A stretch of DNA of 64,000 nucleotides from Chloroflexota bacterium (GCA_021779955.1 JAJXZS010000031.1:20671-84670), one strand, 5' to 3'; shown: positions 26,209 through 35,716, counted from the first letter of the stretch. Numbers and translations are program-made. The notes: generated by a model from the letters alone, not told the origin.

Positions 26209-29082
26209 GTGCAAAAATCCGACATTTATTTCTTGCTGAAGCGGCGCCGTAACCAAAAACTCCGGGCCAGGTCGAAAACCCGGGGATTTGCTTCGTATTT
26301 CGTCAAAGGACTGCTCGCCGCGGTACTCGTTGCGATTACCGGCCTGCTCATCTGGGGCACATGGGAATATTCGCGGATCACCGCCAATCTCCCATCCACC
26401 GGCGAGCTAGCCCTTCTCCTGGACCGAACGCATGGCGAACTGCTGACCCCAACCCGAATTGTCGATCGCACGGGAAGCGTCGTTCTGGCCGAACTGGGCA
26501 ATCCGGGAATTCCACAGCAATTCCTCTCCATCGACCCCGCTGCAGCTCCCCATTTCAGCCCCAATCTTCTTGATGTCGTCATCCAGGTGATCCAACCGGA
26601 TTTCTGGCAAAGCAGCGGCGTCGACTTTCCGACGCTCACCAACCCTGACGCCCGCACCATCGCAGAGCGCCTGGTTCTGGGCATTCTGCTGCCCGGTGAA
26701 CCGGCATCCCCCTTGCGCGGCTTGCGCATGCGCCTGCTTGCCGCGCAGGTAGTCCATGACTACGGACGCGCGCAGCTGCTCGAGTGGTATCTCAACAGCG
26801 TCTACCTTGGGCACGATGTCTATGGTGTCGATGCAGCTTCGCGCCTGTATCTCGGCAAATCCGCTCAGGAGCTCAGCCTGGCGCAGTCCGCGCTCATCGC
26901 TGGCCTGATGGATGCCCCTGCCTTGAACCCTCTCGATTCGCCTGCGGCATCCATCGATCTGCAGCGTGGAATCCTCGCCTGGTTGCAGCAGAATGGCAAA
27001 TTGGACTCTGCCGCAGTTGCTCTTGCTTTGCAAGAGAAGCTGGAATTTCAAGCAGCTTCTGCGTCCGCCAGGTCATCAAATTCCGGCCTTGCCGATCATG
27101 TAATCGACCAGCTTGGGCCTGTTCTGGGAATCGATCGTCTCAAGCGTGGAGGGTTGACCATAATCACCACCATCGACGCAGAGTTGCAGGCGCAATTGAA
27201 CTGCACGGCCATCACTCAACTGGAGCGGATCGAGAATTCGTCCACAGGCCAGGCTTCAAATGAAAATGACTGCCCTGCCTCAACTTTGCTTCCCACCCAG
27301 AACTTTTCAACCTCGTCCTACTCAGGCCTTGCCGCGCGAGGAATCGTTGCGGATCCGAAAACCGGCGAAGTATTGGCATACCTGGCGCCTACGCTGCGAT
27401 CTGGTGAATCTCTATCAGATGGTGATACCGAAGCTGGCTCTTTGCTTTCTCCCGTGGTCGCGCTGGCAGGATTTGCCAGGGGAGAGTCGCCCGCCAGCTT
27501 GATGTGGGACATCCCAAGCTCACTGCCCGCCAACCTCAGCGGCTCTGCCAACCCGGACGGCGCTTCGCACGGACCGGTGAGCCTCCGGTCTGCAATTGCC
27601 AATGACTATGTGGTGCCCATCGCCCAACTCGCCCAGCAGATCAGCCCCGCAGTCACATGGCAAATGGCTTCTTCTCTTGGCCTGGATTCTTACCTCACCT
27701 CGCCCGATTCCGCCGAACCTTTGTTCAGAGGCAGCGATGTGCCGCTTCTTGAGCTTGCGCAAGTCTATGCGACGCTCGCAAATGCCGGCACCCGCACCGG
27801 CGTGGAAAACGTTGCGTCCGGCCAGATAGACCTCAATCTCGTGATGCGGGTCGAAACCGCTTCGCATCGTGTACTCATAGATAACTCAAATCCTCAAAAA
27901 CTCGCTGTCGTCAGTGAATCGCTGGCCTACCTGATCAACAACGTTCTCTCGGATGCTGCTGCCCGCTATCCCAGCCTTGGAAATCCCAATGCACTCGAGA
28001 TTGACCGGCCTGCGGCAGCCAAGATCGGACAGACGCAATCTGGCAACCGGGTATGGACCGCAGGCTACACTCCGCAGCGTGTGGTTATCATCGGCGTTCA
28101 AACCGCCGTCGAGCCTGCATCTGCGGCGCTCCAGCCGGTGATGGCTGCGGGATTGTGGAACGCGATGATGCAATATTCAAGCGCATCCCTTCCTGCCGAG
28201 GATTGGGCGCGGCCGCCAGACATCAGCGAAATGCAGGTCTGTTACCCATCCGGGCTTTTGCCCACAGCTGCCTGCCCTGAAGTTGTACGTGAAGTCTTCC
28301 TTTCAGGCAACGAGCCCACTTACCCGGATAATTTATATCAGAAGGTAAAGATCAATCGCGAGACGGGCTTGCTGGCAACCGTCTTTACTCCCTCCGACCT
28401 CGTTGATGAAAAATTGACCATGGATGTGCCTGCAGCAGCCCGAGAATGGGCGCTTGCTGCCGGTTTGCCTCTTACGCCAGGTGGCTATGACGCGATTCAA
28501 GCCGTTTCTCAAGACCCCCAGGTGAAGATCAGTTCTCCGCTTCTTTTCGCTCCCGTGCACGGCAAGGTCGAAATTCGCGGCACCGCAAACAATTCTGCCT
28601 TCAAGTCCTATTCGATTCAGGTCGGCGAGGGCATCAATCCATCCGAATGGATCCAGATCGGAGAATCCGGGTCGACCCCCGTGACTGATGGCGTTCTTGC
28701 CACCTGGGATACCCAGGGGTCGAATGGCCTTTACGCAGTGCGTTTATCCGTCATCGACCAATCCAACCAGGTCAAAACCGCGATCATCCAGGTGACGGTG
28801 GACAACGTCGCGCCCCAGGTCACCATTCTTTATCCGCAGCCTGATGCCGTGGTAACACCCGTCAATGGCATGGTCACATTCAATGCCGAAGCCGAAGATG
28901 ACATCGCGGTCGCTCGCGTTGAATGGTGGCTGGACGGCAAGAAAGTCAACGAATCGACCGCTGCGCCGTTCTACTTTATCTGGCAAGCCACTCCCGGAAA
29001 GCACAAGCTCAGTCTCATGGTTTGGGATACTGCGGGCAACCAATCCACATCCGCCGAACTGAACTATACTGTTGCCAAATAG
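26209..29082 (+). CDS. Degenerate class A penicillin-binding protein (probable pseudoenzyme)
   Basis: 957 residues in bifunctional PBP order: basic N-terminus, TM helix (34-50), GT51 domain (about 80-285), transpeptidase domain (about 300-640), two Ig-like/BiPBP_C-type modules (about 765-955). The fold signatures remain (EWYLNSVYLG, 192-201; SLAQSALIAGLMDAP; DPKTGEVLAYL) but catalytic ones do not. The GT51 EDxxFxxHxG segment reads QPDFWQSSG (129-137), so the catalytic Glu is gone. The transpeptidase SxxK position reads SLLS (411-414), the SxN position IAND (463-466) and the KTGT position KIGQ (605-608). The reading frame is intact over 957 codons, so a structural or regulatory role is likelier than decay. 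GTG start with weak ribosome site. Confidence 0.88.
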   Translation: MQKSDIYFLLKRRRNQKLRARSKTRGFASYFVKGLLAAVLVAITGLLIWGTWEYSRITANLPSTGELALLLDRTHGELLTPTRIVDRTGSVVLAELGNPGIPQQFLSIDPAAAPHFSPNLLDVVIQVIQPDFWQSSGVDFPTLTNPDARTIAERLVLGILLPGEPASPLRGLRMRLLAAQVVHDYGRAQLLEWYLNSVYLGHDVYGVDAASRLYLGKSAQELSLAQSALIAGLMDAPALNPLDSPAASIDLQRGILAWLQQNGKLDSAAVALALQEKLEFQAASASARSSNSGLADHVIDQLGPVLGIDRLKRGGLTIITTIDAELQAQLNCTAITQLERIENSSTGQASNENDCPASTLLPTQNFSTSSYSGLAARGIVADPKTGEVLAYLAPTLRSGESLSDGDTEAGSLLSPVVALAGFARGESPASLMWDIPSSLPANLSGSANPDGASHGPVSLRSAIANDYVVPIAQLAQQISPAVTWQMASSLGLDSYLTSPDSAEPLFRGSDVPLLELAQVYATLANAGTRTGVENVASGQIDLNLVMRVETASHRVLIDNSNPQKLAVVSESLAYLINNVLSDAAARYPSLGNPNALEIDRPAAAKIGQTQSGNRVWTAGYTPQRVVIIGVQTAVEPASAALQPVMAAGLWNAMMQYSSASLPAEDWARPPDISEMQVCYPSGLLPTAACPEVVREVFLSGNEPTYPDNLYQKVKINRETGLLATVFTPSDLVDEKLTMDVPAAAREWALAAGLPLTPGGYDAIQAVSQDPQVKISSPLLFAPVHGKVEIRGTANNSAFKSYSIQVGEGINPSEWIQIGESGSTPVTDGVLATWDTQGSNGLYAVRLSVIDQSNQVKTAIIQVTVDNVAPQVTILYPQPDAVVTPVNGMVTFNAEAEDDIAVARVEWWLDGKKVNESTAAPFYFIWQATPGKHKLSLMVWDTAGNQSTSAELNYTVAK

Positions 29083-29102
29083 ATTTCGGGTCGGGCCAAT
29101 CG

Positions 29103-29780
29103 TTATCCTTTGAACGCTTCGATCACTTCGTGCAGATCCTTGAGGATCAAATCTGCGCCAGCTTTGCGCAATTCGCCTGCCCCGCCGAAACCACAGAGCA
29201 CTCCGATTGTCTGGGCTCCCACCGCCTTGCCTGCCAGGATATCCACCGTGGTGTCTCCAATCATCACGCACTCCTCCGGTTTTACCCCCATAGCTTGAGC
29301 CGCGTACAACATGGGATCGGGGAACGGCTTCGTATGTCCACAGGTTTGGGCTGAAACCACGACGCGAAAGAACCTGGCAAGCTGGAACTGATCCACGAAT
29401 CGCATTGTTGAAAGCTCATCCCTGGCGCTGACGATGCTGCATTGAAAACGACTTGAGGCCAGCTCCAACAGCTCAGTGGCATGATCCATCAAAATGAATG
29501 ACTGCTTGGTACTCCGCCTGGCACGCACGAATCGTTCGTACAACGATGCAAACGTATCATCCAGGCTCAAGTGATCCATCAGGTGATAAATCGCATTCGC
29601 CGGCGACTCCGAGCTCATCACCACCCAACGCGCAAACGAAGTCGGATCCTGGTTCTTGAAGAGAAAACGAACCGCATGCAGCCTGTGCTGCAAGCGGTTC
29701 GTCCATTCATCGTCGGTATCGCTTAATGTGCCATCGAGGTCGAAACACACCCCTTTGATGCGAGAGAGATCGAGGGGCAT
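29103..29780 (-). CDS. HAD-superfamily phosphatase
   Basis: 225 residues, phosphoglycolate-phosphatase-like HAD hydrolase. Motif I is FDLDGTLSD (nucleophile Asp14, acid Asp16), motif II is the serine in IVSARDE, motif III the Lys in HTKPFPDP, and motif IV is VMIGDTTVDILAG. The helical cap lies between motifs I and II (type C1). The start overlaps nothing and sits 2 bases behind the stop of the HExxH-protein gene, so the two form one transcript. Substrate unknown. Confidence 0.93.
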   Translation of the reverse strand: MPLDLSRIKGVCFDLDGTLSDTDDEWTNRLQHRLHAVRFLFKNQDPTSFARWVVMSSESPANAIYHLMDHLSLDDTFASLYERFVRARRSTKQSFILMDHATELLELASSRFQCSIVSARDELSTMRFVDQFQLARFFRVVVSAQTCGHTKPFPDPMLYAAQAMGVKPEECVMIGDTTVDILAGKAVGAQTIGVLCGFGGAGELRKAGADLILKDLHEVIEAFKG

Positions 29781-29782
29781 GC

Positions 29783-31207
29783 TTAACTGCCGAAAGTCCC
29801 GATCTGTGACAGGATGGTCGACTGAACATTAGCCGAAGGTGTCATCAGCCACAGCACATTCGAGCCGGAGATGCGCATGGTCATCAAGCCGACGTCACTG
29901 GTTTGCCAGGTCGAACTCGTGCTTGTGCTTGATTGCGCATTGCCCCAGCGCTGTGAGCCGTACTTCAGGCTGGCATTCCAGAATTCGGTGGCATCGTTAC
30001 TTGTGTCCCAGGTGCTCTCCCAGACCATGGCGATATTGCTGTTGTTCTGATCGGTGTAGAAGAGATAAGTATCCCCGCCCCATCCGGCTGCGGCAGCGTT
30101 GGCAGTAGTTGTATCCAACCGGTAGGATGGCTGAATTCCATATCCCAGGATGAGAGAGATGTACCACTCGCCCATCACATTGCGGTCGATTTCACTCCAA
30201 CCGGAGCCCAATGTGGACGTAAAGTCCGGAAGATCGACGGTAACCGGCGTGTCACTGGGGTACTTTTCAGGGTGAAGGATTTGCTCTGTGCTGACAGGCG
30301 GATTCTTGTACGCCTCATCCACGCCGTTCCAACCGTTGGCTGTATACAGCGACTGGACAAACGCCAACCCTTGCACGTATGGAAAGACAAAATCCTGTTT
30401 CATGAATGCGGGCGCTGAATCGTACACGGGCGTCGTCAAGTTTTGATAAAAGGTCTGGATTTGCTGTTTGTCGGTCGATGTGCTGTCGAAAGTGACCCAA
30501 TACGTCTCGGAAAGCGTCGCGTCGCCTTCCATCAAGGCGGTGACAGCCGCGCAGTACTCGGTGTTTACCTTACAATTGTCCGTGTTCACCTTCAAGCCGT
30601 TTTCGATATCATAGTTCTGGTCCTGCAATGTGTGCGTGAATTCGTGCGAGTAAGTCATCTTTTCGGGTCCGCCAAACGACTCGTTTGAGATCACATACAT
30701 CGTCTTGGTTTTGTCGTCATAATATCCGGCAACTTGCTCAGAGTAAAGCTTGATATAGAACTGGCGCAAATCGAAGTTCGGTGCAAGTAGCCCAAACGCA
30801 GCAAGGGTGGTCTCATCGCGCTGGGCATCCTGGGCCGTGTAGTCGGCAAAGAATTCGTTGATCACGTTCTCCTTGAGTTGTGAAGAGGTCAACAACTCGC
30901 GGTTGAACGGACCCTTCAACTGCAACCCTCGATAGCTGATCACCTGTTGCTGGATCTTATCCATCGCGCTGGCAATATCGGCTGGAAGTGTAGCTCCAGG
31001 TGTGGGAATCACGGATGTTCCGCCCGGCGTTTCGCTTTGAGACGTTTGAGTTTCCAGGGTGATCGACTGTGTGGGCGATGCGGCCGGCACAAGCGGTTGG
31101 TTGATCGGAATCCTCAAAACAAAAATCCCGACAATCAGGGCAATACTGATCAGTACGCAAGCACTCAAAACAATGATAATGATCGTAAGTACCGGTTTAT
31201 TTTTCAT
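29783..31207 (-). CDS. Secreted membrane-anchored zincin-like protein (HExxH)
   Basis: 474 residues with an N-terminal TM helix (about 6-31), a Thr/Pro linker (TQSETPGGTSVIPTPG) and an extracytoplasmic domain containing the metallopeptidase motif HEFTH (His188, Glu189, His192) in YSHEFTHTLQDQ. A glutamate in ALMEGDATLSE (Glu227) sits where a gluzincin third zinc ligand is expected, about 35 residues on. The second half is not assigned to a family. GGAGG lies six bases before the ATG. Probably a surface peptidase; the substrate is unknown and activity is inferred from motifs only. Confidence 0.85.
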   Translation of the reverse strand: MKNKPVLTIIIIVLSACVLISIALIVGIFVLRIPINQPLVPAASPTQSITLETQTSQSETPGGTSVIPTPGATLPADIASAMDKIQQQVISYRGLQLKGPFNRELLTSSQLKENVINEFFADYTAQDAQRDETTLAAFGLLAPNFDLRQFYIKLYSEQVAGYYDDKTKTMYVISNESFGGPEKMTYSHEFTHTLQDQNYDIENGLKVNTDNCKVNTEYCAAVTALMEGDATLSETYWVTFDSTSTDKQQIQTFYQNLTTPVYDSAPAFMKQDFVFPYVQGLAFVQSLYTANGWNGVDEAYKNPPVSTEQILHPEKYPSDTPVTVDLPDFTSTLGSGWSEIDRNVMGEWYISLILGYGIQPSYRLDTTTANAAAAGWGGDTYLFYTDQNNSNIAMVWESTWDTSNDATEFWNASLKYGSQRWGNAQSSTSTSSTWQTSDVGLMTMRISGSNVLWLMTPSANVQSTILSQIGTFGS

Positions 31208-31270
31208 CGGTATCCTCCAGGTGCGAATTACTTTTATTTTACATGGTTTCCCCCTGATTCTGCACCGGGT

Positions 31271-32542
31271 TTATGGAGAGTTCAGTGATTTCAAGCCGGC
31301 TTCAGCTTCCGCGTATCCCGGGTGCGCTTCAAGAGCCCTTTCGAATGATTTCCTGGCATAGTCCACCTGGCCGCTCAAGATGTAGGCATGGCCCTTCCAG
31401 GTGAGAGCCTCTTCCGAATTGGGCGTCCGGTCGAGCGCATAATTTGCAAGCACGAACAGGTCATCGATGTTGCCGGTCTTGTAAGCTGCTTCGAGCGGCC
31501 CGAATTGATAGCGCAGCATCCGCTGTGGAAGGCCAATCCCGCGCGCCCTGGCAAACGCCGCTGCAGCCGCATCGAAATCCTTGGCGCCGAGCAGGGAATC
31601 GCCCAGGTTGAACCAGGCGAAGGCATCGTTTGGATTGGAGTCAGTTTCCCGCTTTGCTGCTGCCGCTGCGATGTTCATATTCGAGACCGCGTCCCAATCA
31701 GCCCCGAATGCTCCCCTCACCTTCGACTCGTCGGTTGTTTTGTACACGACGAAAACCAGGCGATTGAACGGCTTCCAGGTTTGGGCAAGCAGATCCATGG
31801 CGATTTTTCTGTTGGGACCGTAATACGAATCCTGGACACTCCATTCTCGGGTTCCGAGGTCGTAGCCCGTAATGAGCAGATAATGAGCTGCCCAGAGATC
31901 GTCACCAGGCCAGAAGCTTTCCTCCAGCTTGAATGATTCTTCGATAATCACTGGCGTGCCGGCAGCAAGCAGCCGCATGACCAGTTCATCCGTCCCGTTG
32001 ACCCGCACGATTGTCGATAACCCCAATCCGGTCTGCGCAACGTAATCTGCCATCTCAGACGGGTTGACATTCTTATCGGTATCCAGGGGTTTGATCACCG
32101 TCGAAATGTCGTACTGATCGCCCTTCCATCCAAATATGCGCAGTCCAAGCGCCAGCGTAGCCGGGCCGCAATTGTTCCAGCCCTGGATATCTTTTTTCAC
32201 ATCGAATTCGGGCGGAGTGAGCGTGACCGATTGGGGGAGCGCTTGCGCTGTCGCGGTAAGGTCCGCTGCGTCGGTAATTACATCGATTGCCGACCCGCTG
32301 CCTCCGGGCGCGAAGAGACCTGATTGTCCGCTCTCGAACCCGCCTGCCACGGGAATTCCACCCTTGGGAAGGAGCACCCCCCGCGCATAGGCCTTGGCCT
32401 CGTCGATCTTCCAGGTGATCGTCTCGCGCAATTCCGAATCGAAGATCACCAGGCCTGTTGCAGCGATCAGCAGCACGATCTTTACCGCTAATACCGCCTT
32501 CTTATGCTTATTCGTCTTTGCTTCCAGGGCACTCTCGCTCAT
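31271..32542 (-). CDS. C39-like cysteine peptidase with TPR tail
   Basis: 423 residues: one N-terminal TM helix (about 16-34), a linker, a papain-like C39_2-type domain (about 110-270) with Cys125 in NNCGPATL, His220 in AAHYLLITGYD and Asp238 in VQDSYYG, then three or four TPR units to the end (FAWFNLGDSLLGAKDFDAAA; EALTWKGHAYILSGQVDYA). All three catalytic positions are kept. It closely resembles the protein at 54644-55966. No ABC transporter is adjacent, so it is not an obvious bacteriocin-leader peptidase. A TAAAAT box 6 bases before the ATG suggests a leaderless mRNA. Confidence 0.9.
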   Translation of the reverse strand: MSESALEAKTNKHKKAVLAVKIVLLIAATGLVIFDSELRETITWKIDEAKAYARGVLLPKGGIPVAGGFESGQSGLFAPGGSGSAIDVITDAADLTATAQALPQSVTLTPPEFDVKKDIQGWNNCGPATLALGLRIFGWKGDQYDISTVIKPLDTDKNVNPSEMADYVAQTGLGLSTIVRVNGTDELVMRLLAAGTPVIIEESFKLEESFWPGDDLWAAHYLLITGYDLGTREWSVQDSYYGPNRKIAMDLLAQTWKPFNRLVFVVYKTTDESKVRGAFGADWDAVSNMNIAAAAAKRETDSNPNDAFAWFNLGDSLLGAKDFDAAAAAFARARGIGLPQRMLRYQFGPLEAAYKTGNIDDLFVLANYALDRTPNSEEALTWKGHAYILSGQVDYARKSFERALEAHPGYAEAEAGLKSLNSP

Positions 32543-32548
32543 ATCACA

Positions 32549-32554
32549 ATTTTA
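32549..32554 (-). promoter_or_regulatory. -10 box for a leaderless mRNA (C39-TPR gene)
   Basis: TAAAAT on the minus strand (32554-32549), 6 bases before the ATG at 32542; no ribosome site between. Confidence 0.4.
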
Positions 32555-32606
32555 CCCGCTCCCGCATTTAATCAGACTATTTCAGGAAGAGTTGCGGTCC
32601 TTTTCT

Positions 32607-32615
32607 TGTTATAAT
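32607..32615 (+). promoter_or_regulatory. Extended -10 box for a leaderless mRNA (miaB-like gene)
   Basis: TGT-TATAAT (TATAAT at 32610-32615), 7 bases before the ATG at 32623. No -35 match and no ribosome site. Confidence 0.5.
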
Positions 32616-32622
32616 CGGACGC

Positions 32623-33948
32623 ATGAAATACCACGTCTGGACAGAAGGCTGCCAGATGAACGTGGCTGATTCGGAACGTGTCGCTTCAGCCCTCGAACAT
32701 CTGGGTTATGAATACTCTCCGCAGATTGAAAAAGCGGATGTGATCGTGCTCAACACCTGTGTCGTGCGCCAATCTGCCGAAGAAAAGGCATATGGGCGTC
32801 TTACCACGCTGCTTCCGGTCAAACGCGCCAGGCCCGATGTCGTGATCAACCTGATGGGCTGCCTGGTAGGCATCAAGGAAAACAATCCCCTGCACAAACG
32901 TTTTCCATATGTAGACGTTTTTTCCCCGCCCTCCGATCCCGCTCCGCTGGTCGAATTTCTGATTTCGCGCGGAGATCACCGGCAGGAAGAAATCGAGACC
33001 GCGCGCCGCTATGCCTTGATGGATGGCGATCTGCTTCTGCCCAACTTTTCCCAGGGAAAACAGGTCATCGGCTGGATTCCCATCGTGTACGGCTGCTCGC
33101 ATGCATGCGCGTACTGTATCATTCCTTACAAACGCGGCATCGAACGCAGCCGCCCGCCTGAAGAGATCCTCAAGGAAGCCAACTCTCTGGCTTCGCAAGG
33201 GGTCAAAGAGGTCACCTTGCTCGGTCAAATCGTCGACCGCTACGGCAAGGATCGACCTGAATACCCCTCGCTTGCAAGTCTGCTTGCGCAGACCAGCGAG
33301 ATCGAAGGCATCGAAAGGATCCGCTTCCTCACATCCCATCCCAATTGGATGAACGACGAACTCCTCGAAGCCGTTGCCACCCTGCCCAAGGTAATGCCGC
33401 ACATCGAAATCCCCAACCAGGCCGGAGACGATGAGGTTCTGGCGAACATGAGGCGCGGCTACACTGCCGACCAGTACCGCCGCCTGGTGGAAAAGATCCG
33501 CAACCGCATTCCAGGCGTTTCGATCGCCACGGACATCATCGTCGGCTTTCCTGGCGAGACAGACGCCCAATTCCAGCACACTTACGACCTTCTGGCCGAA
33601 CTCAAACTCGACATGGTCCATCTCGCCCGCTACTCACCCCGCAAAGGCACCGTCTCGCAGCGCACGATGGCGGACGACGTGCCGAACGATGAAAAATGGC
33701 GCCGCTTCCGTGCTATCGAGAAACTCCAGGAAGCCGTTCAGCGCGAAATCTATGCCAGCTACCAGGATCGCACCGTGCCCATTCTCTTCGAAGAAAAGCT
33801 CAAGAAGCGCTGGAAGGGACGCACACCCACCAACAAGCTCGTCTTTGTCGAAACCGAGCGAGACCTTCTCGGCAGGGTGCTTCCCGTCAGGATCACCTGG
33901 ACTGGCCCCTGGTCGGCGCGCGGTGAACTCGTCGAAAACAAAGAATGA
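32623..33948 (+). CDS. miaB: MiaB-type tRNA methylthiotransferase
   Basis: Radical-SAM enzyme that adds a methylthio group to i6A37 of tRNAs. 441 residues in the three-domain order: N-terminal MTTase domain with cluster cysteines (Cys10 in EGCQMNV, a second in VLNTCVVR, a third in LMGCLVG), radical-SAM core with CxxxCxxC in CSHACAYCIIPYKRG, and a C-terminal TRAM domain (VPILFEEKLKKRWKGRT). MiaB is favoured over MtaB or RimO because of the GCQMN start and overall length. Its last 4 bases overlap the M23 gene. Confidence 0.93.
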   Translation: MKYHVWTEGCQMNVADSERVASALEHLGYEYSPQIEKADVIVLNTCVVRQSAEEKAYGRLTTLLPVKRARPDVVINLMGCLVGIKENNPLHKRFPYVDVFSPPSDPAPLVEFLISRGDHRQEEIETARRYALMDGDLLLPNFSQGKQVIGWIPIVYGCSHACAYCIIPYKRGIERSRPPEEILKEANSLASQGVKEVTLLGQIVDRYGKDRPEYPSLASLLAQTSEIEGIERIRFLTSHPNWMNDELLEAVATLPKVMPHIEIPNQAGDDEVLANMRRGYTADQYRRLVEKIRNRIPGVSIATDIIVGFPGETDAQFQHTYDLLAELKLDMVHLARYSPRKGTVSQRTMADDVPNDEKWRRFRAIEKLQEAVQREIYASYQDRTVPILFEEKLKKRWKGRTPTNKLVFVETERDLLGRVLPVRITWTGPWSARGELVENKE

Positions 33949-34652
33949 AACGCCTCCCCTTCATTGTTATCGCCCTCGGCGTAGCCCTCGCCGTCGCAGC
34001 GGGCTACCTCTACCTCCGCTTCGGCGGAGACCAATCCAAACGCTCAGGTCTCGTCCGCCAGTGGATTCTCGATCCCCAATCGCATTCTGACTGGGCCGTG
34101 CGTGCCGGGGAGCACTGCGGCGGCGCCCCGTTTGCTTTTCCCTCCGCCGGCTTCATCGGATACCTCTGGCGTGACACCTTCCAGGCCAACCACCCGCACA
34201 CAGGCATCGATCTCTTCGCAGGCACTGCGCCCAACGTCACCCCTGTCTACGCCGTGTATGACGGCTACCTCACCCGCCTGGCGGATTGGAAATCCACCGT
34301 CATCATCCGCATCCCCTCCGATCCACTCCATCCGGGCGCCCAAATCTGGACCTATTACACTCACATGGCAGACGTCCAGGGGAACAGCACCGTCTCCTCG
34401 GATTTCCCTCAAGGTACGAGCGAGGTCTTCGTCAAAGCGGGCACGCTGCTTGGCTACCAGGGGAACTACTCGGGCACCCCGGGCAGCCCCACCGGTGTGC
34501 ACCTGCACTTCTCCATCGTCAAGAGCGATGCGTCCGGTTCCTTCACCAACGAGAGCCTCATCCAGAACACCCTCGATCCCTCCCCCTACTTCGGCCTCGA
34601 TCTGAATGCTGTAGAAGGTAGTGACGAAGTCATTGTTTGCAAAACGGATTAG
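33945..34652 (+). CDS. M23-type peptidase domain protein
   Basis: 235 residues with an N-terminal signal anchor (FIVIALGVALAVAAGYLYLR) and an M23 (LytM-like) domain. The zinc ligands are visible as HxxxD in HTGID and HxH in GVHLHFS; a further His lies in TYYTHMAD. Such enzymes cut peptidoglycan cross-links or peptides at the cell surface. It begins 4 bases inside the miaB-like gene. The motifs look complete, so it may be active, unlike many degenerate LytM proteins. Confidence 0.9.
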   Translation: MKRLPFIVIALGVALAVAAGYLYLRFGGDQSKRSGLVRQWILDPQSHSDWAVRAGEHCGGAPFAFPSAGFIGYLWRDTFQANHPHTGIDLFAGTAPNVTPVYAVYDGYLTRLADWKSTVIIRIPSDPLHPGAQIWTYYTHMADVQGNSTVSSDFPQGTSEVFVKAGTLLGYQGNYSGTPGSPTGVHLHFSIVKSDASGSFTNESLIQNTLDPSPYFGLDLNAVEGSDEVIVCKTD

Positions 34653-35082
34653 GGGGCTCAGTTTGCATCAGCCGAATTCTCTATTAATTGACCTCGTTAT
34701 GCCCGGTGGATCACAATCCAGTGTCAATAAGCTGATGAAACAGGCCGCAGATTCCCTATTTGCCGAAAAAACATAAACACCAAAATGACGGATTACCTCG
34801 AGAGAACAATATCGATAAAAAGATTGCAGAATTCATCACGGGAAAATCCGGGGAACATGAAGACTGTAGTCGAAATTCCGCATTTTTGTTATGGGGTAGC
34901 TGCTACTTTGATGAATCTTCCGGCAGCAGAGATAATAGCATCGTCTGCAGCAATTCGAATTTCCTTCTTTGTCAAACCCCAAGGATAAATATTGGGGTTT
35001 TACTAGAATATATTTAACTGGCGTGTTAGTATTTAAGTAGGCAACTTCAAAACATCGTTCACTAAGAGGGTGGAGTTCATAG
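34653..35082. other. AT-rich spacer before the NYN gene
   Basis: About 430 bases of lower GC than the flanking genes. Two overlapping short open frames (starting near 34760 and 34785) show neither a recognisable product nor good start signals. No repeats, RNA genes or terminator were seen. Confidence 0.5.
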
Positions 35083-35613
35083 ATGGCAAATAACCAAAAC
35101 ACTGTTTATGCGTTTATTGATAGCCAAAATTTAAACCTGGGCACGAGAAATGATATTGTCAAAAATGATATTAAAGTATATTCAGGCTGGAAATTGGATT
35201 ACGAAAAGTTCTATAGATATTTGGGGGATAAGTTTCATGTGAGCAAGGCTTATATTTTTATCGGCTATGTGGAAAAGTATGAAGAAATGTACAAAAACCT
35301 GAGTCACTATGGTTACGAATTGGTATTTAAGCCAACGATAACTGACGATCATGGTAAACCAAAAGGCAATGTTGATGCAGAACTTGTTCTGTATTCATCT
35401 GCGATTGAATATGGAAATTATGACAAGGGGGTTTTTGTCGCTGGAGATGGGGATTATTATTGCTTGTATAAATACCTTGCTAGTAAGGAAAAATTGCTAA
35501 AGATAATAATCCCCAATAAGAAGAGCGAATCTTCATTATTGAAAGAATTTCAAGCGTATAAAGTTTTTCTTGAATTTGAGCGGCCTAAGCTTGAGTACAT
35601 TGAGAAGAGTTAA
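35083..35613 (+). CDS. NYN-domain (PIN-like) putative ribonuclease
   Basis: 176 residues of the NYN/LabA-like branch of the PIN fold. The acidic metal-binding residues are visible: Asp13 in FIDSQN, Asp98 in KGNVDAELV, and Asp122/Asp124 in AGDGDYYCL. These proteins are usually Mg-dependent RNases. Codon use is strikingly AT-rich (AAA, AAT, TAT, ATA) compared with neighbours, and both flanks are AT-rich spacers, which suggests recent acquisition. GAGGGTGGAG lies just upstream of the ATG. No partner gene is seen, so it could be a solitary defence or toxin-like gene, but that is speculation. Confidence 0.88.
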   Translation: MANNQNTVYAFIDSQNLNLGTRNDIVKNDIKVYSGWKLDYEKFYRYLGDKFHVSKAYIFIGYVEKYEEMYKNLSHYGYELVFKPTITDDHGKPKGNVDAELVLYSSAIEYGNYDKGVFVAGDGDYYCLYKYLASKEKLLKIIIPNKKSESSLLKEFQAYKVFLEFERPKLEYIEKS

Positions 35614-35692
35614 ATAAAAATGAGAGGCGTAGCTCATAGACACGCAGTCTATGGTTCGTTTTCTCCCTAATGATGTCAATAGTCTATCATAG

Positions 35693-35716
35693 AAACATAT
35701 TGTTTTCAATATGTTT
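35693..35716. repeat. AT-rich perfect inverted repeat
   Basis: AAACATATTG (35693-35702) and CAATATGTTT (35707-35716) with a TTTT centre. No T-run follows, so it may be an operator or weak terminator of the NYN gene rather than a typical intrinsic terminator. Confidence 0.5.

Noticed and set aside
34760..35017. Short open frames of 85 and 67 codons before the NYN gene
   Set aside because: They overlap each other in different frames, have no family, no clear ribosome site and low-complexity composition.
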